From positions 1-5,537 of the forward strand of contig JANXLW010000489.1 of the NCBI GenBank assembly GCA_025354965.1: a stretch of 5,537 nucleotides of DNA. Reading direction: 5' to 3'. The DNA comes from Betaproteobacteria bacterium (GTDB taxonomy: Bacteria; Pseudomonadota; Gammaproteobacteria; Burkholderiales; Burkholderiaceae_C). The notes under the pieces were generated by a model. That model ran no database searches. It had not been told where the DNA came from and saw only the letters and a list, made by a program, of their open reading frames with translations. A program made the translations under genes and the position numbers. Positions 1 to 4,629 of this stretch are shown in pieces. The first letter of the stretch is position 1; every line of letters begins with the position of its first letter.

Positions 1-110
1 GCCTGGACGCACGGCCTGGTCTGATCAGCTGCCTGAAAGCCCTGCGGGCAGGGGACACGCTGCTGGTGTGGAAACTTGATCGTCTCGGCCGCAATTTGGG
101 GCCGCTGTAG
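1..110 (+). pseudogene. Serine resolvase/invertase fragment, interrupted by a transposon end
   Basis: Reading from base 3, this frame encodes about 31 residues of the middle of a serine recombinase. It contains ARPGL and then GDTLLVWKLDRLGRN, the conserved stretch that includes the arginines following the catalytic core. The gene's 5' part lies outside the window. Native coding sequence stops at about 97, where the GGGG end of a 38-bp terminal inverted repeat begins. The last residues (GPL) and the TAG stop at 108-110 are supplied by that repeat. The N-terminal serine, the long helix and the DNA-binding domain are all absent, so this piece cannot be active. It resembles the intact resolvase on the opposite strand at 131-688 but is clearly a different gene (about 70% identical by eye over 63 bases). 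I infer it belonged to an older mobile element that was hit by the transposon to its right. Confidence 0.8.
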
Positions 111-135
111 AAAACGGAATTTAAAGCACGCTAAG
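98..135. repeat. 38-bp Tn3-family terminal inverted repeat (outer end at 98)
   Basis: The segment begins GGGG (98-101), carries AGAAAACGGAA (109-119) and ends AAAGCACGCTAAG (123-135). This matches the layout and exact 38-bp length of Tn21-subgroup Tn3-family ends: a GGGG tip outward and an inner ACGCTAAG. As remembered, the Tn21 end differs at about seven positions. The tip points left, so the element extends rightward. The five bases just outside (93-97, AATTT) would be one copy of the expected 5-bp target duplication, but the partner copy cannot be checked because the right end is missing. The repeat cuts the resolvase fragment on its left and contains the stop codon of tnpR on its right. 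Confidence 0.87.
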
Positions 136-688
136 GACCACTGGAGGCCGGAATCCAGCGGTAAAGCGTAGGAACGGACACGCCTAAGTTCTTGGCCACG
201 TCTTTAGGCGGAACGCCGCTGGCCAGTAATTTCTTGGCCGATTCGATCTTACTTTCGGTCATCTTGAGCTTGCGACCACCCTTGCGGCCAAGTTTCCGGG
301 CGACTTCCAGCCCAGCACGTGTGCGCTCGACAACGAGTTCGCGCTCCATTTCGGCTAGGCTAGCCATGATGTGAAAGAAAAACCGCCCGGACGGCGTGCC
401 GGTGTCGATGGAATCGGTGAGGCTTTTGAACTGGACATCTTGCTTGTGTAGTTGGGCGACCAGATCGACCAATTGCTTAACGCTACGGCCCAGGCGATCA
501 AGCTTCCAAACTACCAGGGTGTCTCCTTCGCGCAGCATTTCCTGCGCCTTGGCCAAGCCGGGACGATCAGTCCGCGTACCGCTCACCTTGTCCTCAAAGA
601 CCTTATGGCAACCGGCCTTAGTCAGTGCGTCCCGTTGCAGATCAAGGTTCTGGTCCTGTGTTGAGACCCGCGCATAGCCGATCAACAT
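131..688 (-). CDS. tnpR: Tn3-family TnpR serine resolvase
   Basis: This 185-residue site-specific recombinase resolves the cointegrates made by Tn3-family replicative transposition by strand exchange at res. The length equals that of classical resolvases. The catalytic domain opens with MLIGYARVST, where R7 and S9 are the active-site arginine and nucleophile. GDTLVVWKLDRLGRS follows at 55-69 (R65 and R68 catalytic), then the long helix with MASLAEMERELVVERT around 108-123. A C-terminal helix-turn-helix lies at about 145-178, ending VSVPTLYRW. The ATG at 688 is preferred over an upstream in-frame ATG at 796: it begins exactly at the conserved family N-terminus, has GGAG about 11 nt upstream, and leaves a 4-nt gap after the HEPN stop rather than a long overlap. 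The stop codon (131-133) lies inside the 38-bp terminal repeat. It is the last gene of a leftward operon with MNT and HEPN. All key residues are present, so it is probably functional. Confidence 0.93.
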   Translation of the reverse strand: MLIGYARVSTQDQNLDLQRDALTKAGCHKVFEDKVSGTRTDRPGLAKAQEMLREGDTLVVWKLDRLGRSVKQLVDLVAQLHKQDVQFKSLTDSIDTGTPSGRFFFHIMASLAEMERELVVERTRAGLEVARKLGRKGGRKLKMTESKIESAKKLLASGVPPKDVAKNLGVSVPTLYRWIPASSGP

Positions 689-692
689 CTCA

Positions 693-1124
693 TCACGGCT
701 CCATCCTATCGTTGTCTCCGTTGTGGTCATTGGACATGAACTCGGCGTGCATGGCCGTAACGAAGGTTTCGGCCTGCGCCACCATTTCCCGTGCATCGCT
801 CAGTTCAACCGAGTCTCCCTTGTAGTCGGCAACCAATCGGATTTCCTCCGCACGTTTTAACAGACGCCCCAGTTCTTTCGAAACAGGTCCGTTCTTGATG
901 AGGTGTTCGCTGAAAGCATTGATGAGGCCGCTGTGCGTCTTGCCAATGTCTGGTCTGACTGGAGAACCCGATGCCAGCAACGCCGCGCGGGCGGCATCGA
1001 ACATCGCGTAATAGGAACGGTTGCATGCGCCGTCTACATCGCCCAAATCGAGCAAGGCCCGCGCTGACGAACATGCTCGGTCAGCCTTTGCCATCAAGGC
1101 AATGGGAGTCAATTGATTACTCAC
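693..1124 (-). CDS. HEPN domain protein, probable toxin of a HEPN/MNT pair
   Basis: This 143-residue, largely helical protein matches the PF05168-type HEPN family. It has NRSYYAMFDAARAALL at 35-50, KTHSGLINAF at 62-71, KELGRLLKRAEEIRLVADY at 83-101, and a closing helix AREMVAQAETFV at 111-122. HEPN proteins paired with MNT enzymes are known RNases or RNase-like toxins neutralised by their partner. The start is a GTG at 1124 that overlaps the MNT stop (GTGA, 1124-1121), implying translational coupling. The polar tail after about residue 130 is rich in D and N and may be disordered. In many relatives the first motif has histidine at the position of D43 (R-x6-H), which would be catalytic; here it is aspartate, so RNase activity is uncertain. 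tnpR begins 4 nt after its stop. The domain call is strong; the toxin role is inferred from family and context. Confidence 0.85.
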   Translation of the reverse strand: MSNQLTPIALMAKADRACSSARALLDLGDVDGACNRSYYAMFDAARAALLASGSPVRPDIGKTHSGLINAFSEHLIKNGPVSKELGRLLKRAEEIRLVADYKGDSVELSDAREMVAQAETFVTAMHAEFMSNDHNGDNDRMEP

Positions 1125-1468
1125 AGGCGGAACCCTTCGCTGGCGATATTGTGAAGCAGAGCCGGATTAGAGTAATTTTCTGGGTGTTCCCATTCATCGA
1201 GCCAGACCGGTAGTGGCGAGATGTTGATGCCCGTTTCAAGCAGCACGTCAAAAGCCACGTCGGCCATTGCCAGCTTGGTGGGTAGGAAGCGTTGATGTTC
1301 GCCGCTCAGGAGCACAGCGACATCGGCGTCGCTGTCGGGGCGATGGGTTCCACGCGCACGACTGCCGAAGACGATGGCCCCCGCCATGTCATATTGACCG
1401 GCGATTAAGGCTAGGAAACGCCGGACGGCTTCCTCAGTGTCATGGTCAATGTGATCGAGCTGCCCCAT
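1121..1468 (-). CDS. MNT-type minimal nucleotidyltransferase, probable antitoxin partner of HEPN
   Basis: This 115-residue protein has the nucleotidyltransferase motif GSx10DxD: G35-S36 followed by D47 and D49 (FGSRARGTHRPDSDADVAVLL region, 34-54). A probable third metal ligand, D74, lies in VAFDVLL. The C-terminus NPALLHNIASEGFRL is typical of small MNT proteins. In characterised HEPN/MNT systems the MNT enzyme neutralises HEPN by transferring AMP from ATP to it. I infer the same role here; the exact target residue is unknown. ATG at 1468 is chosen because AAGGAG (1475-1480) sits 6 nt upstream of it; an in-frame ATG at 1492 would place that ribosome site inside the gene. It is the first gene of the leftward operon, overlaps HEPN by 4 nt, and all predicted catalytic acids are intact. 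It could also be a stand-alone nucleotidyltransferase, but the adjacency to HEPN makes that unlikely. Confidence 0.87.
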   Translation of the reverse strand: MGQLDHIDHDTEEAVRRFLALIAGQYDMAGAIVFGSRARGTHRPDSDADVAVLLSGEHQRFLPTKLAMADVAFDVLLETGINISPLPVWLDEWEHPENYSNPALLHNIASEGFRL

Positions 1469-1474
1469 ACATCT

Positions 1475-1480
1475 CTCCTT
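1475..1480 (-). promoter_or_regulatory. Strong Shine-Dalgarno deciding the MNT start
   Basis: On the minus strand this reads AAGGAG and lies 6 nt upstream of the ATG at 1468. The alternative ATG at 1492 lies upstream of it, so the shorter start is favoured. Confidence 0.75.
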
Positions 1481-1586
1481 ATCAAAACTCATTGCAATGT
1501 TAGTTGATTGAGAATAGCATATTGAGAGCTATTTGTGAGAATGGAAGTTCCTTGATTTTGCGTGCCGCATCGGTGCCTGGGCAAGG

Positions 1587-1614
1587 CTTATCAAAAACCT
1601 GCGTTTTTAAGAAG
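1587..1614. repeat. Imperfect 12-bp-arm palindrome upstream of tnpA
   Basis: The arms CTTATCAAAAAC (1587-1598) and GTTTTTAAGAAG (1603-1614) pair at 10 of 12 positions around the 4-base centre CTGC. It lies just before the tnpA ribosome site. The size fits a resolvase subsite or a repressor operator. It could also form a weak RNA hairpin in the tnpA leader. The function is not shown by the sequence. Confidence 0.5.
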
Positions 1615-1624
1615 AAGGTAACCG

Positions 1625-1789
1625 ATGCCCCGCCGCTCCATACTTTCCGCAACCGAGCGCGAAAGCCTTCTGGCCATCCCCGCCGCCGGGGACGAGTTAA
1701 TCCGCTTGTACACCTTCAATGAAGCCGACCTGGCGCTTATTCGTCAGCATCGCGGTGCGCAGAATCGGTTGGGCTTCGCGGTCCAGCCT
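1625..1789 (+). pseudogene. tnpA: 5' fragment of Tn3-family transposase gene tnpA
   Basis: The first ~54 codons match the N-terminus of Tn21-type transposases: it starts MPRRSILSATERESLLA, continues with LIRLYTFNEADLALIR, and reaches NRLGFAVQ at 47-54. Full Tn3-family transposases are near 1,000 residues and carry their DDE catalytic domain far downstream, so this piece has only the start of the N-terminal DNA-binding region. The ATG has AAGG (1615-1618) 6 nt upstream. After Q54 the expected transposase continuation (a leucine-cysteine stretch) is replaced without a stop by the tail of a GABA aminotransferase. The breakpoint is between about 1783 and 1792; a shared cysteine codon region may blur it. 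The fragment would be transcribed from the element's own control region. Confidence 0.88.
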
Positions 1790-1906
1790 TGTGGTACCTA
1801 CGGCAACGTCATCCGCATCCTGGTGCCGTTGACTGCCAGTGACGCCATCGTCGATGAGGGTCTGGCTATTATTGAGGCTGCCCTGACAGCGGTTCAATCA
1901 ATTTAA
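1787..1906 (+). pseudogene. gabT: 3' fragment of gabT (4-aminobutyrate aminotransferase)
   Basis: The last ~38 codons before TAA at 1904-1906 encode CGTYGNVIRILVPLT followed by DEGLAIIEAAL. This is the conserved C-terminus of GabT-type class III aminotransferases, which convert GABA and 2-oxoglutarate to succinate semialdehyde and glutamate. A complete enzyme is about 425 residues, so over 90% is missing, including the PLP-binding lysine. The fragment is in frame with the tnpA remnant, giving a 93-residue hybrid product. The gene once stood immediately upstream of the aminotransferase/ABC transporter cluster on the same strand, consistent with a shared amine-degradation role. Assignment to GabT rather than a near relative rests on a short match. 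Confidence 0.75.
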
Positions 1907-1908
1907 AC

Positions 1909-1948
1909 AAAAAAATTGATGGCGGGCCGCTCGTTCACCAATTTTTTT
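1909..1948. terminator. A/T-stem palindrome, probable bidirectional terminator after gabT
   Basis: AAAAAAATTG (1909-1918) and CAATTTTTTT (1939-1948) are perfectly complementary. Two further pairs extend the stem beyond one mismatch, and the loop is GC-rich. The hairpin begins 2 bases after the gabT stop codon and ends in seven T's. That resembles an intrinsic terminator, and its symmetry would let it act on both strands. The stem itself is mostly A-T, so its strength is uncertain. It would insulate the downstream cluster from tnpA or gabT transcription. Confidence 0.55.
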
Positions 1949-1983
1949 GGCACTTAATCGTGCTAATCTTGTGCCCATAAATT

Positions 1984-2014
1984 TGGCAACCTCCCGCCGT
2001 GAGAGGCTTTGCCA
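1984..2014 (+). promoter_or_regulatory. Leader hairpin upstream of the aminotransferase gene
   Basis: TGGCAA and CCTC (1984-1993) pair with GAGG and TTGCCA (2003-2006 and 2009-2014), giving a 10-bp stem with a 2-base bulge (CT, 2007-2008) and a 9-base loop. It ends about 20 nt before the ribosome site (2036-2040). It could be an operator, a transcript-stability element or a leader control structure. I do not recognise a known riboswitch in it. The operon promoter probably lies in 1949-1983, but I see no convincing sigma-70 boxes. Confidence 0.4.
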
Positions 2015-2035
2015 GTTAACCCGAATGAGAAAAAC

Positions 2036-2040
2036 AGGAG
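2036..2040 (+). promoter_or_regulatory. Ribosome binding site deciding the aminotransferase start
   Basis: AGGAG lies 4 nt before ATG 2045. It supports that start over an in-frame TTG at 2009, which would fall inside the leader hairpin and has no ribosome site. Confidence 0.65.
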
Positions 2041-2044
2041 AAGC

Positions 2045-3436
2045 ATGATTGGTCTAAAACCGGAAATTTCGTTGGCTGGGCAAAGCGACCTCAGACATCA
2101 CCTGCATCCCTACACGCAACTGCGCGAGTTTGAAAAAGATGGCCCTCTCGTGATTGTGCGAGGCGAAGGCGTGCAGGTTTTCGATGAACATGGCAAAGGC
2201 TATATCGAAGGCATGGCCGGGCTCTGGTGCGCTTCACTTGGCTTCTCGGAAAAACGGCTGGCCGAAGCAGCCTACCGGCAAATGACGACGCTGCCCTACT
2301 ACCACTCGTTCTCGGGCAAAGTGCCTGGCCCGGTAACAGAGCTGGTCGAGGCCATGATCAAATGGGCCCCGGTACCCATGGCCCGTGTGCTGTTTGCCAA
2401 CTCGGGCTCGGAGTCGAACGACACCGCCTTCAAGCTGGTGCGCTACTACAACAATGCCAAAGGCCGACCGCTCAAAAAGAAAATCATCGCTCGCAACAAG
2501 GGTTACCACGGGGTCACCGCCGCCGCCGCGTCGATGTCAGGGCTGGCCACCATGCACCAGCATTTTGACTTGCCGCTGCCTGGAATAGTGCGTGTCAGTT
2601 GCCCGCACTTGTACCAGTTCGGATTACCCGGCGAAACAGAAGCGCAGTTTGTCGATCGTCTGGCCAAGGAACTGGAAGACACCATCCTGCGCGAAAACCC
2701 CGACACAATAGCCGCGTTCATTGCCGAACCGGTGCAGGGCGCTGGCGGTGTGATCGTGCCACCACCGGGCTACTTCACCAAGATTCAGGCCATCCTCAAA
2801 AAATACGACATCCTGTTTCTGGTCGATGAGGTGATCACCGGTTTTGGCCGTTTGGGGCAAGCCTTCGGCACGCAAGTGTTCGACCTGAAGCCCGACATGA
2901 TCACGGTCGCCAAGATGTTGACATCCGCCTATGTGCCGATGTCGGCCCTGTACCTCACCGACGAGATTTATCAGTCCATTGCCGACGCCAGCGCAGCGAT
3001 CGGTGTCTTCGGCCACGGCTACACCTACAGCGGCCACCCCTTGGCGTGTGCCGTCGCACTGGAAACCCTGCGCATCTATGAGTCGGATAACGTGATTGGC
3101 AACGTGCAGAAAGTCGGCCCGCGACTCCAGCAAGGCCTGCAGAAGTTGAAAGGTCACCCGCTGGTGGGGGACGCGCGTGGACTCGGCCTGATTGGCGCCA
3201 TCGAGTTGGCGGCTGATCCCTCTCAGCGAAAACCGTTTGATCCAAAACGTGGTGTCGGCAACTACTTTGTCAATCGTGCGCAGGAACATGGACTCATCGT
3301 CCGGGTCCTGATCGGCGATGTGATCGCCATTTCGCCACCGCTGATCATTTCTGAAGCCGAGATCGACGAGCTTCTGCTGCGCATCAATCTGGCCCTGGCG
3401 GACACCTTGGCCTGGGTCGAACGCTGGAACACATAG
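2045..3436 (+). CDS. Class III PLP-dependent omega-aminotransferase (putrescine-pyruvate type, SpuC-like)
   Basis: This 463-residue cytoplasmic enzyme transfers an amino group from a terminal amine to a keto acid. Features of the fold-type I, class III family are all visible: GMAGLWCASLGF (56-67), the phosphate-binding NSGSESND (119-126), YHG (154-156), DEVITGFGR (261-269, where D261 contacts the PLP ring nitrogen), TVAK with the Schiff-base lysine K290, TYSGHP (327-332), and the substrate-carboxylate arginine R420 in GLIVR. The length and the opening YTQL-GP-I-RGEGV pattern fit SpuC-like putrescine/diamine-pyruvate aminotransferases better than GabT or ornithine aminotransferase. Substrate specificity cannot be read from sequence; beta-alanine-pyruvate or other amine transaminases are alternatives. 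It is followed 28 bp later by polyamine-type transporter genes, which supports a role in degrading the imported amine. All catalytic residues are intact. Confidence 0.9.
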   Translation: MIGLKPEISLAGQSDLRHHLHPYTQLREFEKDGPLVIVRGEGVQVFDEHGKGYIEGMAGLWCASLGFSEKRLAEAAYRQMTTLPYYHSFSGKVPGPVTELVEAMIKWAPVPMARVLFANSGSESNDTAFKLVRYYNNAKGRPLKKKIIARNKGYHGVTAAAASMSGLATMHQHFDLPLPGIVRVSCPHLYQFGLPGETEAQFVDRLAKELEDTILRENPDTIAAFIAEPVQGAGGVIVPPPGYFTKIQAILKKYDILFLVDEVITGFGRLGQAFGTQVFDLKPDMITVAKMLTSAYVPMSALYLTDEIYQSIADASAAIGVFGHGYTYSGHPLACAVALETLRIYESDNVIGNVQKVGPRLQQGLQKLKGHPLVGDARGLGLIGAIELAADPSQRKPFDPKRGVGNYFVNRAQEHGLIVRVLIGDVIAISPPLIISEAEIDELLLRINLALADTLAWVERWNT

Positions 3437-3464
3437 GCACAAAGATTGCCAGGATAAAAACACA

Positions 3465-4589
3465 ATGGCATTGATCGAGTTTGAACATGTTTTCAAGCGC
3501 TACGCTGGCAGTACCAGCGCGGCGGTGGATGATTTGAATCTGCATATTGAGACGGGTGAATTCTTGACCTTGCTGGGTCCATCGGGATCGGGCAAAACTA
3601 CCACTCTGATGTTGCTGGCCGGATTTGAGGCGCCGAGTTCCGGAGCCATCCGGCTTGACGGTAAAGCCATTGAGTCGTTACCACCGCATCATCGCAATAT
3701 GGGGGTGGTTTTTCAAAGCTACTCGCTGTTTCCCCATATGACGGTGGCAGAAAACGTTGGGTTTCCGTTGTCTGTGCGCAAGGTGCCTCCCTCTCAAATC
3801 ACCGACAAAGTAACCGCGGCGCTCGCCAAGGTACATCTGGAGAATTTCACACATCGCAAACCAAATCAACTCTCGGGCGGTCAGCAACAGCGCGTCGCAT
3901 TGGCGCGCGCGCTGGTGTTCGAACCGCGTCTGGTATTGATGGATGAACCGCTGTCGGCACTGGACAAGAAACTGCGCGAGGAGATGCAGTTGGAGATCCG
4001 GCGCCTGCATCGTGAATTGGGTGTGACCATGGTTTTTGTCACCCATGATCAATCCGAGGCGATGACATTGTCAGATCGGGTCGCCGTGTTCAACCAGGGC
4101 CGAATTGAGCAGCTCGCCTCGCCACAAGAGCTGTATGACTCGCCGGCCAATCCTTTTGTAGCCAACTTTTTGGGCGACAACAACATGATCAACTGCACCC
4201 TGGAGCCTGGCCCCGACGCGGGTTCGGGCGCCCAAACTGCAGGTGTGAAAACCAGTGGCGGACAAACGCTGCAAGCTCGAATCAGTGCCGCCACAACAGG
4301 GGCCGAAAGTTCTGCTGTCAGGCTTTGTGTGCGGCCCGAATTTCTACAGGTAGCGGCCCAACGCACCGCGTTGACAACGCCCAATTGCATTGACGGCACC
4401 CTGATCGATTTGATTCATCAGGGTGACCACTGGCGCCTGGTCGCACGGCTGGGTGGCGTTGGCACGAATCAGGCAAGCGAACTGCCTCAATGGTTTGCAA
4501 AAATCAGCCCCGGGGCTTTGCCTGGGGGTTTGGTCGTTGGGCAAAACTTGTGTCTTGGGTTCCGGCCTGAAGATGCATGGATATTTTAG
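3465..4589 (+). CDS. potA: ABC transporter ATP-binding protein, spermidine/putrescine (PotA) type
   Basis: This 374-residue ATPase energises an inner-membrane importer from the cytoplasmic face. It shows Walker A GPSGSGKT (38-45), Q-loop Q84 in VVFQSYSLFPH, signature LSGGQ (136-140), Walker B LVLMDE (156-161, catalytic E161), D-loop SALD (164-167) and switch H194 in VTHDQSEAM. Residues beyond about 240 form the C-terminal regulatory (TOBE-like) region, with VRPEF and a closing LGFRPEDAWIF. This architecture and length are those of the PotA/PotG and related opine or iron-uptake ATPases; the neighbours favour polyamine. A low-complexity stretch rich in G, A and T at about 248-285 links the two parts. 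The start has AGGA 10 nt upstream. The gene follows the aminotransferase by 28 bp and precedes the binding-protein gene by 40 bp, so they probably share a transcript. The exact symbol is tentative. Confidence 0.9.
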   Translation: MALIEFEHVFKRYAGSTSAAVDDLNLHIETGEFLTLLGPSGSGKTTTLMLLAGFEAPSSGAIRLDGKAIESLPPHHRNMGVVFQSYSLFPHMTVAENVGFPLSVRKVPPSQITDKVTAALAKVHLENFTHRKPNQLSGGQQQRVALARALVFEPRLVLMDEPLSALDKKLREEMQLEIRRLHRELGVTMVFVTHDQSEAMTLSDRVAVFNQGRIEQLASPQELYDSPANPFVANFLGDNNMINCTLEPGPDAGSGAQTAGVKTSGGQTLQARISAATTGAESSAVRLCVRPEFLQVAAQRTALTTPNCIDGTLIDLIHQGDHWRLVARLGGVGTNQASELPQWFAKISPGALPGGLVVGQNLCLGFRPEDAWIF

Positions 4590-4629
4590 TGAGTTGGTCG
4601 GTCTTTTATTTTTACAGAGGAGAACAGGT

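Larger units (their letters stand above)
1469..1624. promoter_or_regulatory. Divergent control region and probable res site between MNT and tnpA
   Basis: No gene is seen here. The region separates the leftward MNT-HEPN-tnpR operon from rightward tnpA, the place where Tn3-like elements with divergent tnpA/tnpR keep res and both promoters. The part at 1500-1560 is AT-rich. It contains AATAGC (1513-1518) facing GCTATT (1528-1533), repeated TTGAGA (1508-1513 and 1522-1527), and TTGATT at 1504-1509 and 1552-1557. A longer imperfect palindrome lies at 1587-1614. Resolvase subsites are imperfect inverted repeats of about 25-35 bp, so these are candidates, but I cannot assign subsites I-III or convincing -35/-10 boxes by eye. 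AAGG (1615-1618) serves as the tnpA ribosome site, 6 nt before its ATG. Confidence 0.5.
98..1789. mobile_element. Left part of a Tn3-family transposon carrying an MNT-HEPN pair (right part deleted)
   Basis: Between the terminal inverted repeat at 98 and the broken tnpA near 1789 lie tnpR, a HEPN/MNT toxin-antitoxin-type pair, a probable res/control region and the first ~54 codons of tnpA. TnpR and TnpA are divergent with the intergenic region between them, as in Tn3 itself, although the terminal repeat sequence is Tn21-like. No second inverted repeat occurs in the window and the remaining ~930 codons of transposase are gone. The element therefore cannot move on its own unless transposase is supplied elsewhere and a second end exists. 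The right boundary is not a transposon terminus but a junction with the 3' end of a gabT gene, accurate to about 10 bp. Confidence 0.82.

Noticed and set aside
689..796. Upstream in-frame extension of tnpR to an ATG at 796
   Set aside because: The extra 36 residues do not look like any resolvase N-terminus and lie wholly over the HEPN gene. The conserved start MLIGYARVST begins at 688, giving the standard 185 residues.
192..1213. Several plus-strand open frames opposite tnpR, HEPN and MNT
   Set aside because: They encode low-complexity, arginine- and serine-rich translations typical of antisense frames and show no family motifs.
1469..1492. ATG at 1492 as the MNT start
   Set aside because: The AAGGAG ribosome site is positioned for ATG 1468. 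The extra 8 residues would be encoded across that site.
1948..1963. Sigma-54 promoter (TGGCAC then GTGC)
   Set aside because: The spacing between the GG and GC elements is one base too long and the -12 element is weak. It was not called without activator-site evidence.
2009..2044. TTG start for the aminotransferase, adding 12 residues
   Set aside because: It lies within the leader hairpin without a ribosome site, while ATG 2045 has AGGAG just upstream.
2624..3496. Long minus-strand open frame of 290 codons
   Set aside because: It is the antisense shadow of the aminotransferase gene, has no recognisable motifs, and the plus-strand frame has every catalytic residue of its family.
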